DNA of 64,000 bases from Larsenimonas suaedae (GTDB lineage: Bacteria > Pseudomonadota > Gammaproteobacteria > Pseudomonadales > Halomonadaceae): assembly GCF_023712105.1 (NCBI RefSeq), contig NZ_JAMLJI010000001.1, forward strand, positions 620,001-684,000, given 5' to 3'. The notes below the pieces were generated by a model that ran no database searches, was not told the origin of the DNA, and saw only the letters and a program-made list of their open reading frames with translations. A program made the translations under genes and the position numbers. This document shows, piece by piece, positions 29,916-39,923 of the stretch (positions are counted from its first letter, which is position 1; each line of letters opens with the position of its first letter).

Positions 29916-30911
29916 ATGAACGCAGCTATTGTTTTAATTGATGACATCGATGCGGTCCTGCCGCAAACCCAGTGCGGCAAGTGCGGTCACCCAGGCTGTC
30001 GCCCTTACGCGCGCGCCATTGCCGAAGGCGAGGCCATCAACAAGTGCCCGCCGGGCGGGCAGGCAACCGTCGCTCGTCTGGCAGATTTACTCGAGCTTGA
30101 AGAGCCGCCGCTCGCGGTCGACGCCGAAACGCCGCAGGTCGCGGTCATTCGCGAGGACGAGTGCATCGGGTGCACCAAGTGCATCAAGGCCTGTCCGGTC
30201 GATGCCATCGTCGGCGCCTCGAAGCAGATGCACACCGTCATCGAGCCTGAGTGCACCGGCTGTGAGCTGTGCATCGCGCCCTGCCCGGTCGACTGCATCG
30301 ACCTTATCATCGACCCGGCATGGCAGGGCTGCGCTACCGAACACGAACAGCGCACCTTCCTCGACAGCCGCGCCGAGCTGGCGCGTCGACGCTATGAGGC
30401 CCACACCGCCCGGGAAGACGCTCGACGCACTCAAAGAAAACGCAGCCAAAACGCACGACAAGGTGACTCGACGCTAGCGACCGAGGCGGCAACACCTGCA
30501 CTCGACCACTTGGACATGACCGATCTGAAAGCGGCCAGGGCGGCTGCCCAGGCCCGGCTAGGACGGTTTGAGCGTCAGCTCAAGCGCGTCGATGAGGCCG
30601 AGCGTCGTGAGCTTGAACACCGACACCGCGCAGCCAAGGCGTATCTCGGTGCCATCGAGCAACGTCTCGACGCTCTGAATGCGCCAACACAGATGGCATC
30701 GACCGAGCAGCAAGGCCCGAACCTCAAGCAGCTTCGCATCGCGCTCAAGGCCGCCGAAACCACCGAAAAGCAGGCTCAGAAACAATTGAAACGGCTCGAG
30801 ATAAAGGGCACTGCCGAGCAGGCCGAGGCCGCGCGCGCGCAGCTTGAACGCGCGTACGCCAACACGGCAGCCGCCCAAAAAGCGCTCGAGCAGGCGGAGG
30901 CCATGACATGA
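29916..30911 (+). CDS. rsxB: RnfB/RsxB-like iron-sulfur protein, lone, with C-terminal coiled coil
   Basis: 331-residue protein. It has a four-cysteine [4Fe-4S] domain ([10 protein letters not shown] to KCPPGG, residues about 20-50), then two ferredoxin clusters starting [12 protein letters not shown] and [12 protein letters not shown] (residues about 85-130). Residues 150-331 are Arg/Lys/Glu/Ala-rich and predicted to form a coiled coil. The membrane helix that opens E. coli RsxB is missing, and no rsxA, C, D, G or E is near. Its stop overlaps nth by ATGA, as rsx genes precede nth in E. coli and Pseudomonas. Probably a soluble electron carrier; partner unknown. Confidence 0.85.
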   Translation: MNAAIVLIDDIDAVLPQTQCGKCGHPGCRPYARAIAEGEAINKCPPGGQATVARLADLLELEEPPLAVDAETPQVAVIREDECIGCTKCIKACPVDAIVGASKQMHTVIEPECTGCELCIAPCPVDCIDLIIDPAWQGCATEHEQRTFLDSRAELARRRYEAHTAREDARRTQRKRSQNARQGDSTLATEAATPALDHLDMTDLKAARAAAQARLGRFERQLKRVDEAERRELEHRHRAAKAYLGAIEQRLDALNAPTQMASTEQQGPNLKQLRIALKAAETTEKQAQKQLKRLEIKGTAEQAEAARAQLERAYANTAAAQKALEQAEAMT

Positions 30912-31546
30912 ATGCGGAAAAACGCCGCTTGATCTTCGAGCGCCTTCACGCCGAAAACCCGCACCCAACGACCGAACTCATGTGGTCGACGCCGTTCGAG
31001 CTCCTGGTGGCCGTGGCGCTGTCGGCGCAGTCGACCGACGTCGGGGTCAATAAGGCCACCGCGCAACTTTTTCCGGTCGCCAACACACCAGGCGCAATCG
31101 TTGAGCTCGGGCTCGACGGCGTCAAGGCCCACATCAAGACCCTTGGCCTCTACAACAACAAGGCCAAGAACCTGATCGCGATGAGCGAGCAGCTTTTAAG
31201 CAAGCATGACGGGAACGTGCCCGGCGAGCGTGCCGCGCTCGAAGCGCTCCCGGGCGTCGGGCGCAAGACCGCCAACGTGATCCTGAATACCGCGTTCGGC
31301 GAACCCACCATCGCGGTCGACACCCACATCTTTCGGGTCTCGAATCGCACAAAGCTTGCCCCGGGCAAGAACGTCAATGAGGTCGAGGCCAAGCTCAACA
31401 AGGTCGTTGCCAAGCCATTTCGCCAGAACGCCCATCACTGGCTGATCCTGCACGGCCGCTACACCTGCCTCGCCCGCAAACCGCGCTGCGGCAGCTGTGT
31501 GATCGAGGACCTGTGCGAGTATAAGGACAAGGTCGACCTTGACTGA
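30908..31546 (+). CDS. nth: Endonuclease III
   Basis: Bifunctional DNA glycosylase/AP lyase for oxidized pyrimidines. The helix-hairpin-helix LPGVGRKTA holds the catalytic Lys120, and Asp138 follows in AVDTH, both at the E. coli numbers. The C-terminal [4Fe-4S] cluster spacing is C-x6-C-x2-C-x5-C ([17 protein letters not shown]). Length is 212 residues. It is co-translated with the rsxB-like gene and ends 18 bases before the convergent HlyU-like gene. Confidence 0.97.
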   Translation: MNAEKRRLIFERLHAENPHPTTELMWSTPFELLVAVALSAQSTDVGVNKATAQLFPVANTPGAIVELGLDGVKAHIKTLGLYNNKAKNLIAMSEQLLSKHDGNVPGERAALEALPGVGRKTANVILNTAFGEPTIAVDTHIFRVSNRTKLAPGKNVNEVEAKLNKVVAKPFRQNAHHWLILHGRYTCLARKPRCGSCVIEDLCEYKDKVDLD

Positions 31547-31564
31547 TCTCAGCCAAGACAAGCC

Positions 31565-31855
31565 TTACAACTCGAACAAACGCGGCCCCTGCTCATCGAT
31601 CAGGCGGTGCGCCTTCTGACGAGTCAGCTCGATGCAGCCCTCACGGTCCGGCAGCATGTCAGAGCGCTCGAAGCGGTACGGCGCCTCGTCCGTTTCCGTT
31701 CGCTTGATCAACCCACTGACGCGAAACTGCCCTCCGACCGGCTGTGGCACCGGCACGATCCAGTAGCCGTTGTATTCCGTGGCCTCGGCCTCGGTCCCCG
31801 CAGGTGCTGCCTTTTCGCGGCCACCTGAAAGTGCGCTCAGAAGTCGTTTGAACAT
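31565..31855 (-). CDS. HlyU-family protein
   Basis: Small 96-residue protein whose core (EYNGYWIVPVPQPVGGQFRVSG) and end (LTRQKAHRLIDEQG) match the HlyU family PF10115. In some bacteria members are called transcriptional activators, but most are uncharacterized and this one has no obvious DNA-binding motif. GAGGT precedes the start. Divergent from nfo. Confidence 0.8.
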   Translation of the reverse strand: MFKRLLSALSGGREKAAPAGTEAEATEYNGYWIVPVPQPVGGQFRVSGLIKRTETDEAPYRFERSDMLPDREGCIELTRQKAHRLIDEQGPRLFEL

Positions 31856-31973
31856 GGAAGGTACCTCACAAATAGTGCCTTGCTGTGATCGGAATCGAGA
31901 GAGCCTATCACGGATCGTGCTGAGTCACGCCGACATGATCGGTACACTGTAGGCCGCGTACAAGGAGACCCGC

Positions 31974-32831
31974 ATGACCGAATTTTTCGTAGGCGCCCAC
32001 GTCAGTGCCGCCGGTGGCGTCGAACACGCCGTCGAGCGCGCCCATGAGCTCAACGCCACGGCGTTTGCCCTGTTCACCAAGAATCAGCGTCAATGGGTCG
32101 GCAAGCCCTTGACCGACGACAACATCGAGCGCTTCAAGGCCAACTGCGCACGGCTCGGCTACACCCCCGACCAGATCCTGCCCCACGACAGCTATCTGAT
32201 CAATCTGGGCCATCCGGAGGCGGACAAGCTCGAGAAATCCCGCGCCGCCTTTCTCGATGAGTTGCAGCGCTGCGAGCAGCTCGGACTCACGCGCTTGAAC
32301 TTTCATCCGGGCAGCCACCTGCGCCAGATCAGCGAGGATGACTGCTTGAAACGCATTGCCGAGTCGGTCAATGACGCGCTTTCGCGCACTCACGGCGTTA
32401 CCGCCGTGATCGAAAACACCGCCGGCCAGGGCAGTAACCTCGGGCACCGCTTCGAGCACTTGGCCCGGATCATCGAGCTGGTCGATGACAAGCGCAGGGT
32501 CGGGGTCTGCATCGACACCTGCCACGCCTTTGCCGCCGGCTACGATCTGCGAACGCCCGAGACGTTCAAGGCGACCTTCAGCGACTTCGAGGCGATCGTT
32601 GGTTTCGATTATCTGCGCGGCATGCACTTGAATGACGCCAAGGTGACACTTGGCAGCCGCAAGGACCGCCATCACAGCCTGGGCCAGGGGGAAATCGGCG
32701 CCGATGCGTTTCGGATGATCATGCAGGATGCACGGTTCAAGGGCGTACCCATGGTGCTCGAGACCGTCGACCCAAGCATCTGGCAGGATGAAATCGCCTG
32801 GCTCAAGGCCCAGCGTTACGGCGCACACTGA
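31974..32831 (+). CDS. nfo: Endonuclease IV
   Basis: Zinc-dependent AP endonuclease of 285 residues. Visible metal and active-site segments are GAHVSAAGG at the N-terminus, [30 protein letters not shown], and LNDAK plus [10 protein letters not shown]; together they supply the trinuclear zinc ligands. AAGGAG precedes the ATG. Two base-excision repair genes (nth, nfo) lie within 1.1 kb of each other. Confidence 0.97.
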   Translation: MTEFFVGAHVSAAGGVEHAVERAHELNATAFALFTKNQRQWVGKPLTDDNIERFKANCARLGYTPDQILPHDSYLINLGHPEADKLEKSRAAFLDELQRCEQLGLTRLNFHPGSHLRQISEDDCLKRIAESVNDALSRTHGVTAVIENTAGQGSNLGHRFEHLARIIELVDDKRRVGVCIDTCHAFAAGYDLRTPETFKATFSDFEAIVGFDYLRGMHLNDAKVTLGSRKDRHHSLGQGEIGADAFRMIMQDARFKGVPMVLETVDPSIWQDEIAWLKAQRYGAH

Positions 32832-32911
32832 GCAGAGTCGCTCGTGCCTAGTCAGTGGCCTATACGCCCGGTATGCTGAGCGGCCCTCACCAGCAAGACT
32901 GAGCGTCTGCC

Positions 32912-33208
32912 ATGCACGAAGATTCTTCGTTTTTCGGCGATGTGGGCGAAGCCATTGGCGCCGTCCTCAAAAGCCTGATCGACTTTCTGGCCAGTATCTG
33001 GCAGAACTTTTTCGGCGCCATCGACGATTTCATCGATGGCGTCACCCGCTCGCTCGGCATCAGCCCGTCGGTGTTCAGCATCGCGCTTCTGGTCATCGGG
33101 TTGATGTTTCTCTATGGCGCAGTACGCGCCTTCATGCGCGGCAGCATCCTCGGTGGCGCATTCAGACTCGGCATCGGTGTGATTCTGCTGAGCTGGCTGA
33201 CCCAGTGA
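32912..33208 (+). CDS. Small membrane protein, unknown function
   Basis: 98 residues with an amphipathic Phe-rich N-terminal half and a hydrophobic C-terminal half of one or two membrane helices (SIALLVIGLMFLYGAV and LGIGVILLSWLT). No recognised family. No strong ribosome binding site is seen. Coding is supported by codon bias like its neighbours and by a long palindrome just after the stop. Confidence 0.65.
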   Translation: MHEDSSFFGDVGEAIGAVLKSLIDFLASIWQNFFGAIDDFIDGVTRSLGISPSVFSIALLVIGLMFLYGAVRAFMRGSILGGAFRLGIGVILLSWLTQ

Positions 33209-33226
33209 CGCTGACTTCAGTACCTC

Positions 33227-33264
33227 AAACGCGCGAGGCGGGCCATGGCCCGCCTCGCGCGTTT
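33227..33264. terminator. 38-bp perfect palindrome between convergent genes
   Basis: An uninterrupted palindrome from AAAC to GTTT with 19-base arms and the centre GGCCATGGCC. It lies between the small membrane protein gene and pepN. The T tracts are only three bases long, so it may act as a weak terminator or as a barrier to RNA decay. Confidence 0.65.
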
Positions 33265-33289
33265 CACGTCATGACCTACCGGCCAGATA

Positions 33290-35926
33290 TCACGCGCTGG
33301 TCAGCGCCTTGTCCACCACTTCATAGACGTTGCGCGACAGCGGCTCGGCTTTGATCCGCTCGAGCTGCTCGAGCATCAGCGCGCGCCGGGTTTCGTCCAG
33401 TCGCTTGAAGCGCGTCAGAGGCAGTACCATGCGCGCCGCAATTTCCGGATTGAGCCGGTTGAGCTCGATGACGACATCGGCAAGCAGTCGATACCCCTGG
33501 CCGTCACGGCGATGGAAATTGACCCGGTTCTGATTGACAAAGGTCCCGATCAGGGCGCGAACGCGATTGGGGTTCTTGATCGAAAACGCCGGATGCGCCA
33601 TCAGAAACCGCACCCGCTCCAGCGCGTCCTCATGCGGACGAGACACCTGGGTCGCAAACCACTGATCCATAACCAGCGGGTCGTGCGCCCAGCGCTCGCC
33701 GAAGGCGCGTATCGCCGGGTCGCCGATCGACGTATCGCCGGCGTGGGCGAGCTGGGTCAGCGCCGCACGTACATCGGTCATGTTGGCGTTGGCCTCGAAC
33801 TGCCGGCGCGCGTACGCAAACGCTTCCTCTCGGCCGGACGCACACAGGTAGGCAAGCGCCACATTCTTGAGGCTTCGCTGGGCGATCTGATCAAAATCCG
33901 GCGCGTAGGCAGCGTCGCTTTGCTCCTGGGTATAGAGCGTCTCGAAGGCCTCGAACAGCGTGTCCCCAAGGCGTGCGATGGCAAAGCGGCGGGCCTGGTG
34001 GATGGCGTCGATGTCGACCGTCGTTTGCTGTTCGGCGATGAATGCCTCGGTAGGCAATGTCAGCATCTCGGCAAGCACCGCCTTGTCGCTGGCCGGCGTT
34101 TCAACAAGCGAGCGCACGGTCTCGACGAAGAACTCATCGAGCACCATCTCGTCACCGTGGCGGTAGGCCGCCATCAGTGTTTCGAGCTCCTTGAGCGCGA
34201 GCTGCTGCCCGGCGTCCCAGCGGTTGAAGCCGTCGCTGTCGTGGCGCATCAGAAACGAAAGCTGTTCTCGGGTCAGCGTCTGCCTGAGCTTCACCGGCGC
34301 CGAGAAGCCGCGCAAAAGCGAGGGCACCGGCGCGTGAGGCACATCCTCGAACACGAACTGCTTGGTCGACTCGTCCAGATTCAAGACCGTCGAGGAGCCG
34401 TGTGACTGCCCATCGATTACCAGTGCCATATCAGCGCCCTGCTCGTCCAGAAGCCCCATTTCGACCGGGATCTGAAGCGGCGCCTTTTCATCCTGACCAG
34501 GCGTTGCCGGCGTGTGCTGACTGAGCGTCAGCGTAAAGGTGCGCCGCTCGGCGTCATAGGCGCTGTCGACACTGACCTCGGGCGTACCGGCCTGGGAATA
34601 CCAGCGCATGAACTGGGTCAGATCAAGGTTTGACACCTCCGCCATGCAGTCGACGAAGTCCTCGACCCGCACCGCCTGACCGTCAAACCGCTCGAAATAG
34701 AGATCGGAGCCCTTGCGGAAGGTCTCCCACCCGAGCAGATTGCACAGCATCCGCACCACTTCGGCGCCTTTTTCATACACCGTCAGGGTGTAGAAGTTGG
34801 AAATTTCGATGAAATGATCCGGGCGAACCGGGTGCGCGGTCGGGCCGCTGTCCTCGGCGAACTGAGCCGTTCGAAGCAGCGCCACATCCTCGATGCGCTT
34901 GACCGGCGCCGAATTCATGTCGGAGGAAAAGAGCTGGTCCCGGAAGACGGTAAAGCCTTCCTTGAGCGCCAGCTGGAACCAGTCACGGCAGGTTACCCGG
35001 TTGCCTGACCAGTTATGAAAGTACTCGTGGGCGACAATGCCCTCGATGCGCTGGAACATCGCATCGACGGTGGTATCCGGGTTGGCAAGCACGGCGGAGC
35101 TATTGAAGATGTTGAGCCCCTTGTTCTCCATGGCGCCCATGTTGAAGTCATCTACCGCAACAATCATGAACAGATCAAGGTCGTATTCGCGGCCGAAACG
35201 CTCTTCGTCCCAGCGCATCGAGTGCTTGAGTGCGGTCATCGCGAACGCGGTCTTGTCGAGGTTCTGCTGCTCGACCCAGATCTGAAGCGTGACCTCGCGC
35301 CCGCCTTGCGTCGTGAACTGATCCTCGATCTTCTCGAGATTGCCGGCCACCAGCGCAAACAGATACGCAGGCTTCGGGTGCGGGTCGTTCCAGGTCACGA
35401 AATGGCGACCGTCCGGCAGCTCACCGCGCTCGACCGGGTTGCCGTTGGCCAGAAGAATCGGTGTCGCCGCCTGATCCCCGATAACGGTGGTCGTGAACGT
35501 GGCCATGACGTCGGGGCGGTCCGGGTAGAAGGTGATGCGGCGAAAGCCCTCCGGCTCGCACTGAGTGCAGAACATGCCGTTGGACTGGTAAAGCCCCTCG
35601 AGAGCGGTGTTGCTGGCCGGCGCAAGCACTACCTCGGTATCGAGCCGAAAGCGCTCGGGCACGGTGTAAATCGTGAGTGCGCGGTCGGTCACCTCGAACT
35701 CACCGGGCTCAAGCGGCTGGCCGTCGATTGCCACGTGCTCAAGCGTCAAATGATCGCCATCGAGCACCAGCGCCGCGTCAGACGCCGTGCCCGGGGCGCG
35801 CGCGATCTGAAGCGTTGCCTGAACGCGGGTCGCGTCAGGGGCGAGGTCGAAGCGAAGCTCGGTGTGCTCGACCTGATAACGGGGCGGCTGATAATCCTTC
35901 AAATAAATCGCATGTGGCTCGGCCAT
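33290..35926 (-). CDS. pepN: Aminopeptidase N (M1 family)
   Basis: Cytosolic zinc aminopeptidase of 878 residues. The exopeptidase motif GAMEN is present, and the zinc site HEYFH is at residues 300-304 with the third ligand Glu in LKEGFTVF. It lines up with the alanyl aminopeptidase PepN of E. coli. AAGGAG lies upstream of the ATG at 35926; the longer frame from 35974 is rejected. Unlinked to other peptidase genes. Confidence 0.96.
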   Translation of the reverse strand: MAEPHAIYLKDYQPPRYQVEHTELRFDLAPDATRVQATLQIARAPGTASDAALVLDGDHLTLEHVAIDGQPLEPGEFEVTDRALTIYTVPERFRLDTEVVLAPASNTALEGLYQSNGMFCTQCEPEGFRRITFYPDRPDVMATFTTTVIGDQAATPILLANGNPVERGELPDGRHFVTWNDPHPKPAYLFALVAGNLEKIEDQFTTQGGREVTLQIWVEQQNLDKTAFAMTALKHSMRWDEERFGREYDLDLFMIVAVDDFNMGAMENKGLNIFNSSAVLANPDTTVDAMFQRIEGIVAHEYFHNWSGNRVTCRDWFQLALKEGFTVFRDQLFSSDMNSAPVKRIEDVALLRTAQFAEDSGPTAHPVRPDHFIEISNFYTLTVYEKGAEVVRMLCNLLGWETFRKGSDLYFERFDGQAVRVEDFVDCMAEVSNLDLTQFMRWYSQAGTPEVSVDSAYDAERRTFTLTLSQHTPATPGQDEKAPLQIPVEMGLLDEQGADMALVIDGQSHGSSTVLNLDESTKQFVFEDVPHAPVPSLLRGFSAPVKLRQTLTREQLSFLMRHDSDGFNRWDAGQQLALKELETLMAAYRHGDEMVLDEFFVETVRSLVETPASDKAVLAEMLTLPTEAFIAEQQTTVDIDAIHQARRFAIARLGDTLFEAFETLYTQEQSDAAYAPDFDQIAQRSLKNVALAYLCASGREEAFAYARRQFEANANMTDVRAALTQLAHAGDTSIGDPAIRAFGERWAHDPLVMDQWFATQVSRPHEDALERVRFLMAHPAFSIKNPNRVRALIGTFVNQNRVNFHRRDGQGYRLLADVVIELNRLNPEIAARMVLPLTRFKRLDETRRALMLEQLERIKAEPLSRNVYEVVDKALTSA

Positions 35927-35998
35927 GGGGCACTCCTTGATAAATCGTGCCCCAAGTGTACGACGCCACCTCAAACAAGGCCAAAGCGCGCCCGCGAT

Positions 35999-36376
35999 TC
36001 ATTTTACGCGCTCGCTCATTGGTCGAGGCCGGGTCACCAAAAACACCGCCACCGCCGCAAGTACCGCCCAGATCGAAAGCTTGAGCCACAAAATCGAAAT
36101 CAATACGCCGACCCACACTGCCCCTACGGCCATGGCGGCCACCGCCATGATCTTGGCTCGCCTTGAGATGGCCCGCTCTTCTTCCCACTGGCGAATGTGC
36201 GGCCCGGCGAACCGATGATTTCGGATCCACTCGGCAAAGCGGGTCGAGCCCCTGGACGCACAAAAGACCGCCAGCAGCATGAACGGCGCGGTCGGCATGA
36301 TCGGAAGCACCACGCCGATCACGCCGAGGGCGAAGCTCACGCCTGCAAGCGCAACCCACAGTCGCCGCATCCACAT
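35999..36376 (-). CDS. DUF454 (YbaN-like) inner-membrane protein, copy 1
   Basis: 125-residue protein with three or four membrane segments. The family core GVIGVVLPIMPTAPFMLLA and the loop FCASRGSTRFAEWIRNH match E. coli YbaN. Function unknown. The start at 36376 has GAGGA upstream; the longer frame to 36442 runs across the leuA terminator. A paralogue lies at 41146-41592. Confidence 0.85.
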   Translation of the reverse strand: MWMRRLWVALAGVSFALGVIGVVLPIMPTAPFMLLAVFCASRGSTRFAEWIRNHRFAGPHIRQWEEERAISRRAKIMAVAAMAVGAVWVGVLISILWLKLSIWAVLAAVAVFLVTRPRPMSERVK

Positions 36377-36400
36377 GGTTCTGTCCTCGTTCTCAGCATG

Positions 36401-36434
36401 AAAAACGCCCGCCCCCTTGGCAGGAGCAGGCGTT
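36401..36434 (-). terminator. leuA terminator
   Basis: On the minus strand a 12-base stem with two G-T wobbles (36434-36423 with 36415-36404) is followed by TTTTT (36405-36401). It lies 30 bases after the leuA stop. Confidence 0.8.
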
Positions 36435-36463
36435 AAGACCACGGGTCGAGCGTGTCGTTCCGC

Positions 36464-38176
36464 TCAGGCCGTTTCAGTAGCCTCGAGCTGGATGGCCACA
36501 CCAGCCTCCACCGCGCGGTTGACCGCCGAGAGCGCGGCTCTGAGCGAGGCGGTCACCGTGTCGCCGTCTTCGGCCATGCCAGCAAAGCGCTGACCGTTGA
36601 CGTTCAACTGAACAAAGGCCACCGCGACGGCGTCGCTGCCTTCGCCGAGGGCGTGTTCGCTGTAATCGACCACATTGACGCTGACGCCGGAGCTTCGCTG
36701 GAACGCGTCCATGAACGCCGACATCGCACCATTACCCTCACCCTGAATCGAGATGACGCTCGATTGACCGTCGCCATGCACGTTCAGTCGTGCGCTGAGG
36801 CTTTCGGCGTCTTCACGGTCGACCCGGTAGCCGGTCAGCTCGAACGGCGAGCACTGGATAAAGGTCGATTCCAGCACCTTGCGGATCGAGTCGCTCGAGA
36901 GCTCGCCAACCACCTTTTCGCTTTCCTGCTGCACATGAGGCGCCAGTTCAAGCGTCATCCAGCGCGGCATGCTGATGCCATGGTCACGCTCGAGCAGAAA
37001 CGCCATGCCGCCCTTGCCGGACTGCGAGTTGACGCGAATCACGGCCTGATAATCGCGGCCCAGATCGTGCGGGTCGAGCGGCAGGTAGGCCACCTGCCAC
37101 GGCTCATCCGGGCGCTGTTTCTTGAGGCACTTGCTGATCGCGTCCTGGTGACTGCCCGAGAACGCGGTATAGACCAGCTCGCCCACCCAGGGGTGGCGCG
37201 GATGCACAGGCAACTGGGTGCATTCGGTATAGACCTGGATGATCTCATCGGGGTTGGACAGATCCAGCTCCGGATCGACGCCCTGGCTGTAGAGGTTAAG
37301 GCCAAGCGTGACGATGTCCATGTTGCCGGTACGCTCACCGTTACCCAACAGCGTGCCCTCGACGCGGTCGGCGCCCGCCATCAAGCCAAGCTCGGCGGCT
37401 GCCGCCGCACCACCGCGATCATTGTGCGTGTGCAGGGAAATCAGCGCACAATCACGGTTTTTCATGTGGGTAATGAAGTATTCGATCTGATCGGCAAAGT
37501 GATTGACCGGGCCGATCTCGACGGTCGCCGGCAGGTTCAAAATGCACGGGCGCTCGGGAGTGGGCTGCCACACGTCCATCACGGCTTCGCAGATCGCGAC
37601 CGAGAAGTCGACCTCGGTGCTGGTAAAGCTTTCCGGCGAGTATTGGAAACGCCAATCGACGTCGGGATAGCGTTCGGCGTAGGCCTTCACCCAGGTTGCA
37701 CCCTGAACCGCGATCTCGGTGATGCCGGCCTGATCCTTTTCGAATACGCGTTCGCGCTGGGCGACAGACGTTGAATTATAGACGTGCACGATGGCGCGCT
37801 TGACGCCTTCCAGCGCCTTGTAGGTCTTCTCGATCAGATGCTCGCGGGCCTGGGTCAGCACCTGAATGTAGACGTCATCGGGAATCTGGTCTTCCTCGAT
37901 CAACCAGCGCACGAAATCGTAATCTGGCTGGCTGGCGGCGGGAAAACCGACCTCGATTTCCTTGAACCCGACCTTGACCAGCAGCGCCCACAACGCTTTT
38001 TTCTGTTCGACGCTCATCGGCTCGAGCAGCGCCTGGTTGCCATCGCGTAGGTCGACGCTTGTCCAGAGCGGCGCCTTGGTGATCTGCCGGTCCGGCCATT
38101 GACGGTTCTTGAGACCGACCGGAGCGACGGGCTGATACTTGCGATGATCGAACGAGGGTGCGGATGATGCGTTCAT
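36464..38176 (-). CDS. leuA: 2-isopropylmalate synthase
   Basis: First committed enzyme of leucine synthesis, condensing acetyl-CoA with 2-ketoisovalerate. The 570-residue protein is the longer type with [16 protein letters not shown] at the N-terminus, the metal-binding HTHNDRG, and a C-terminal regulatory domain (about residues 430-570) that normally binds leucine for feedback inhibition. leuB, C and D are not in the window. Upstream lie a leader with two hairpins and a divergent Lrp-family gene. Confidence 0.96.
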   Translation of the reverse strand: MNASSAPSFDHRKYQPVAPVGLKNRQWPDRQITKAPLWTSVDLRDGNQALLEPMSVEQKKALWALLVKVGFKEIEVGFPAASQPDYDFVRWLIEEDQIPDDVYIQVLTQAREHLIEKTYKALEGVKRAIVHVYNSTSVAQRERVFEKDQAGITEIAVQGATWVKAYAERYPDVDWRFQYSPESFTSTEVDFSVAICEAVMDVWQPTPERPCILNLPATVEIGPVNHFADQIEYFITHMKNRDCALISLHTHNDRGGAAAAAELGLMAGADRVEGTLLGNGERTGNMDIVTLGLNLYSQGVDPELDLSNPDEIIQVYTECTQLPVHPRHPWVGELVYTAFSGSHQDAISKCLKKQRPDEPWQVAYLPLDPHDLGRDYQAVIRVNSQSGKGGMAFLLERDHGISMPRWMTLELAPHVQQESEKVVGELSSDSIRKVLESTFIQCSPFELTGYRVDREDAESLSARLNVHGDGQSSVISIQGEGNGAMSAFMDAFQRSSGVSVNVVDYSEHALGEGSDAVAVAFVQLNVNGQRFAGMAEDGDTVTASLRAALSAVNRAVEAGVAIQLEATETA

Positions 38177-38215
38177 GGTCGATGCCTTAGATAAAAGGGT
38201 TCAGGGTAGAAACCA

Positions 38216-38263
38216 GCTCCGAGCCCTCAGGCTCGGAGCGCGTCGCTGCCGTGAATTGGCAGC
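38216..38263 (-). ncRNA. Structured leuA leader, two consecutive hairpins
   Basis: In minus-strand order, GCTGCC/GGCAGC (38263-38258 with 38250-38245, 7-base loop) is followed by a 10-base perfect stem (38239-38230 with 38225-38216, 4-base loop), ending 40 bases before the leuA ATG. No leader peptide with leucine codons is visible. A conserved RNA upstream of leuA in Halomonas has been described as a candidate motif, as I recall; a match was not tested. Confidence 0.5.
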
Positions 38264-38469
38264 ACCTCGGACAGGATACGTCCTTGTCGGCTGGAACGCA
38301 GCGTCGGATAGACGGTGCGTCTGCGGCGAAGGCCGCGACTCGCTTGTGACGATGGATACAAGTCTAGGCCATCGAAGCCCTTATTTGATTGCGAATTTAA
38401 TGGCCAAAGGCGAACATATTGGCATATAAATCCACTTAACCATCACAAGATAACAGGAAATTGCGCATC

Positions 38470-38958
38470 ATGGCTCCAGAGCTTCCCGTCGCCCTTGACC
38501 GCTTCGATCGACAGATTCTGAGCGAGTTGCAAACCAACGGCCGCATCAGCAATCAGGAGCTTGCCGACCGCATCGGGCTCTCGCCCTCGCCGTGTCTCAG
38601 GCGCGTACGCGCGCTCGAGGCGGCCGGCTTTATCGAAGGGTATCGGGCGATGGTCGATGCCAAACGGCTGGGCTATGGCATGACCGTGATCCTGCACATT
38701 GCGATGGACAAGCACACCGATGAGCGCTTTGCCAATTTCGAGCGTGCGATTCGAGCCATTCCGAACGTTCAGGAATGCTTGATCATTACCGGCCAATCGG
38801 CGGACTTTCAGCTCAAGCTTTTGGTGCAGGATATGGAGGAGTATGAAGCGCTGCTGCTCAAGACGATCAATCGCATCGAGGGCGTGACCGCCTCGCACAC
38901 CAGTTTCGTGCTGAGAAAGGTCTTCGATCGCAATATCGTGCCCACCGCATCGGGGTGA
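38470..38958 (+). CDS. Lrp/AsnC-family transcriptional regulator
   Basis: 162-residue Lrp-like regulator with an N-terminal helix-turn-helix (LDRFDRQILSELQTNGRIS, then LADRIGLSPSPCLRRVRALE) and a C-terminal RAM ligand domain. The ATG at 38470 is used; the frame opens at a TTG at 38461 that is too close to the AGGAAA upstream. It is divergent from leuA and probably senses an amino acid, but nothing in the sequence says which, and control of leuA is only suggested by position. Confidence 0.9.
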   Translation: MAPELPVALDRFDRQILSELQTNGRISNQELADRIGLSPSPCLRRVRALEAAGFIEGYRAMVDAKRLGYGMTVILHIAMDKHTDERFANFERAIRAIPNVQECLIITGQSADFQLKLLVQDMEEYEALLLKTINRIEGVTASHTSFVLRKVFDRNIVPTASG

Positions 38959-38995
38959 GCACGCCAAGGTCATGCTCGACTTAAGCCGATACGAC

Positions 38996-39793
38996 CTAGT
39001 TCTGAACCGACAGTACGGCGCCGCCATCGACGCGGACGTTGCTGCCATTGATGTAGGAGGCGCGCTCGGAGACCAGAAAGGCAATGGTACTCGCCACTTC
39101 CTGCGCCTTGCCGCGGCGTTTTTGCACGATGCCGGGGCGCTCTTCTTCCAGAAAGCTTTCGATCGCCTCCTCGACGCTCACACCAAGTTCCTCGGCGCGC
39201 TTTTCCATCATGCCATCGGTCATTGGCGATTCAACAAAGGCCGGCGACACGGTATTGCACAGGACGCCGTGCGCGGCTTCATCGTAGGAGAGGTTCTTGA
39301 TGAACGCCGACAGCGCCGCCTTGGAGGCGTTATACACCGCCTCTTCCCAATACGGCTGTACGGCGTTTTCTGACGAGATGCAGATAAACCGGCCCCAGTT
39401 ATTGCGTCGAAGCTCGGGCATCGCCGAGCGCGCAAGTCGCACAGACGACATGAAATTAATCGTCCAGCAGGTGTCGTAATCCTCATCCTTGAGCTCAAGC
39501 GGGTGCCCTTTCGCCCCGGTTACACCGGCAGTATGCACCACGATATCGAGCTGACCGAAGCGGTCAGTGGCGGTCTTGACCAGCGCATCGAGCGCGGCGG
39601 GGTCGGTCACATCGGCTGCCACGCACAAAGGATCACCCTTGAGCGCGCATGCGTCGCGCTCGAGCGCGTCGATTTCGAGATCCGAAAGCACCAACGTCAC
39701 CCCTTCTTCAGCCAGAATGCGCGCAGTTTCAAAACCGATGCCGTTGGCGGCGCCGGTGATCAAGGCCACCTTGCCTGTCAGTCCCAGATCCAT
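38996..39793 (-). CDS. Short-chain dehydrogenase/reductase
   Basis: Classical SDR of 265 residues. The NAD(P)-binding TGAANGIG is near residue 13, an acidic Asp in LVLSDLE favours NAD, and the catalytic Ser and YNASK (Tyr-x3-Lys) are near residues 144-161. The start at 39793 has AGGAG 8 bases upstream; the longer frame from 39862 is rejected. Substrate unknown. Divergent from the UbiH/F-like gene. Confidence 0.88.
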   Translation of the reverse strand: MDLGLTGKVALITGAANGIGFETARILAEEGVTLVLSDLEIDALERDACALKGDPLCVAADVTDPAALDALVKTATDRFGQLDIVVHTAGVTGAKGHPLELKDEDYDTCWTINFMSSVRLARSAMPELRRNNWGRFICISSENAVQPYWEEAVYNASKAALSAFIKNLSYDEAAHGVLCNTVSPAFVESPMTDGMMEKRAEELGVSVEEAIESFLEEERPGIVQKRRGKAQEVASTIAFLVSERASYINGSNVRVDGGAVLSVQN

Positions 39794-39923
39794 GGGAAAC
39801 ACTCCTAGAGTTATGTTTGAACCGATCAAGCATAGTGCAGATTCCCACGTGACACAGGGCAATCCACCTCATGCGTCAACGCCCATAGACCGCTAAGATA
39901 GGCACGAGACAAGAGGACACTCA

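Noticed and set aside
33512-36166. Long plus-strand frames opposite pepN
   Set aside because: Shadows of pepN; pepN has a full set of catalytic motifs.
36452-37774. 440-residue plus-strand frame opposite leuA
   Set aside because: Shadow of leuA; composition is that of a reversed coding strand.
38177-38469. Leucine-attenuation leader peptide
   Set aside because: No short frame with consecutive leucine codons is present upstream of leuA.
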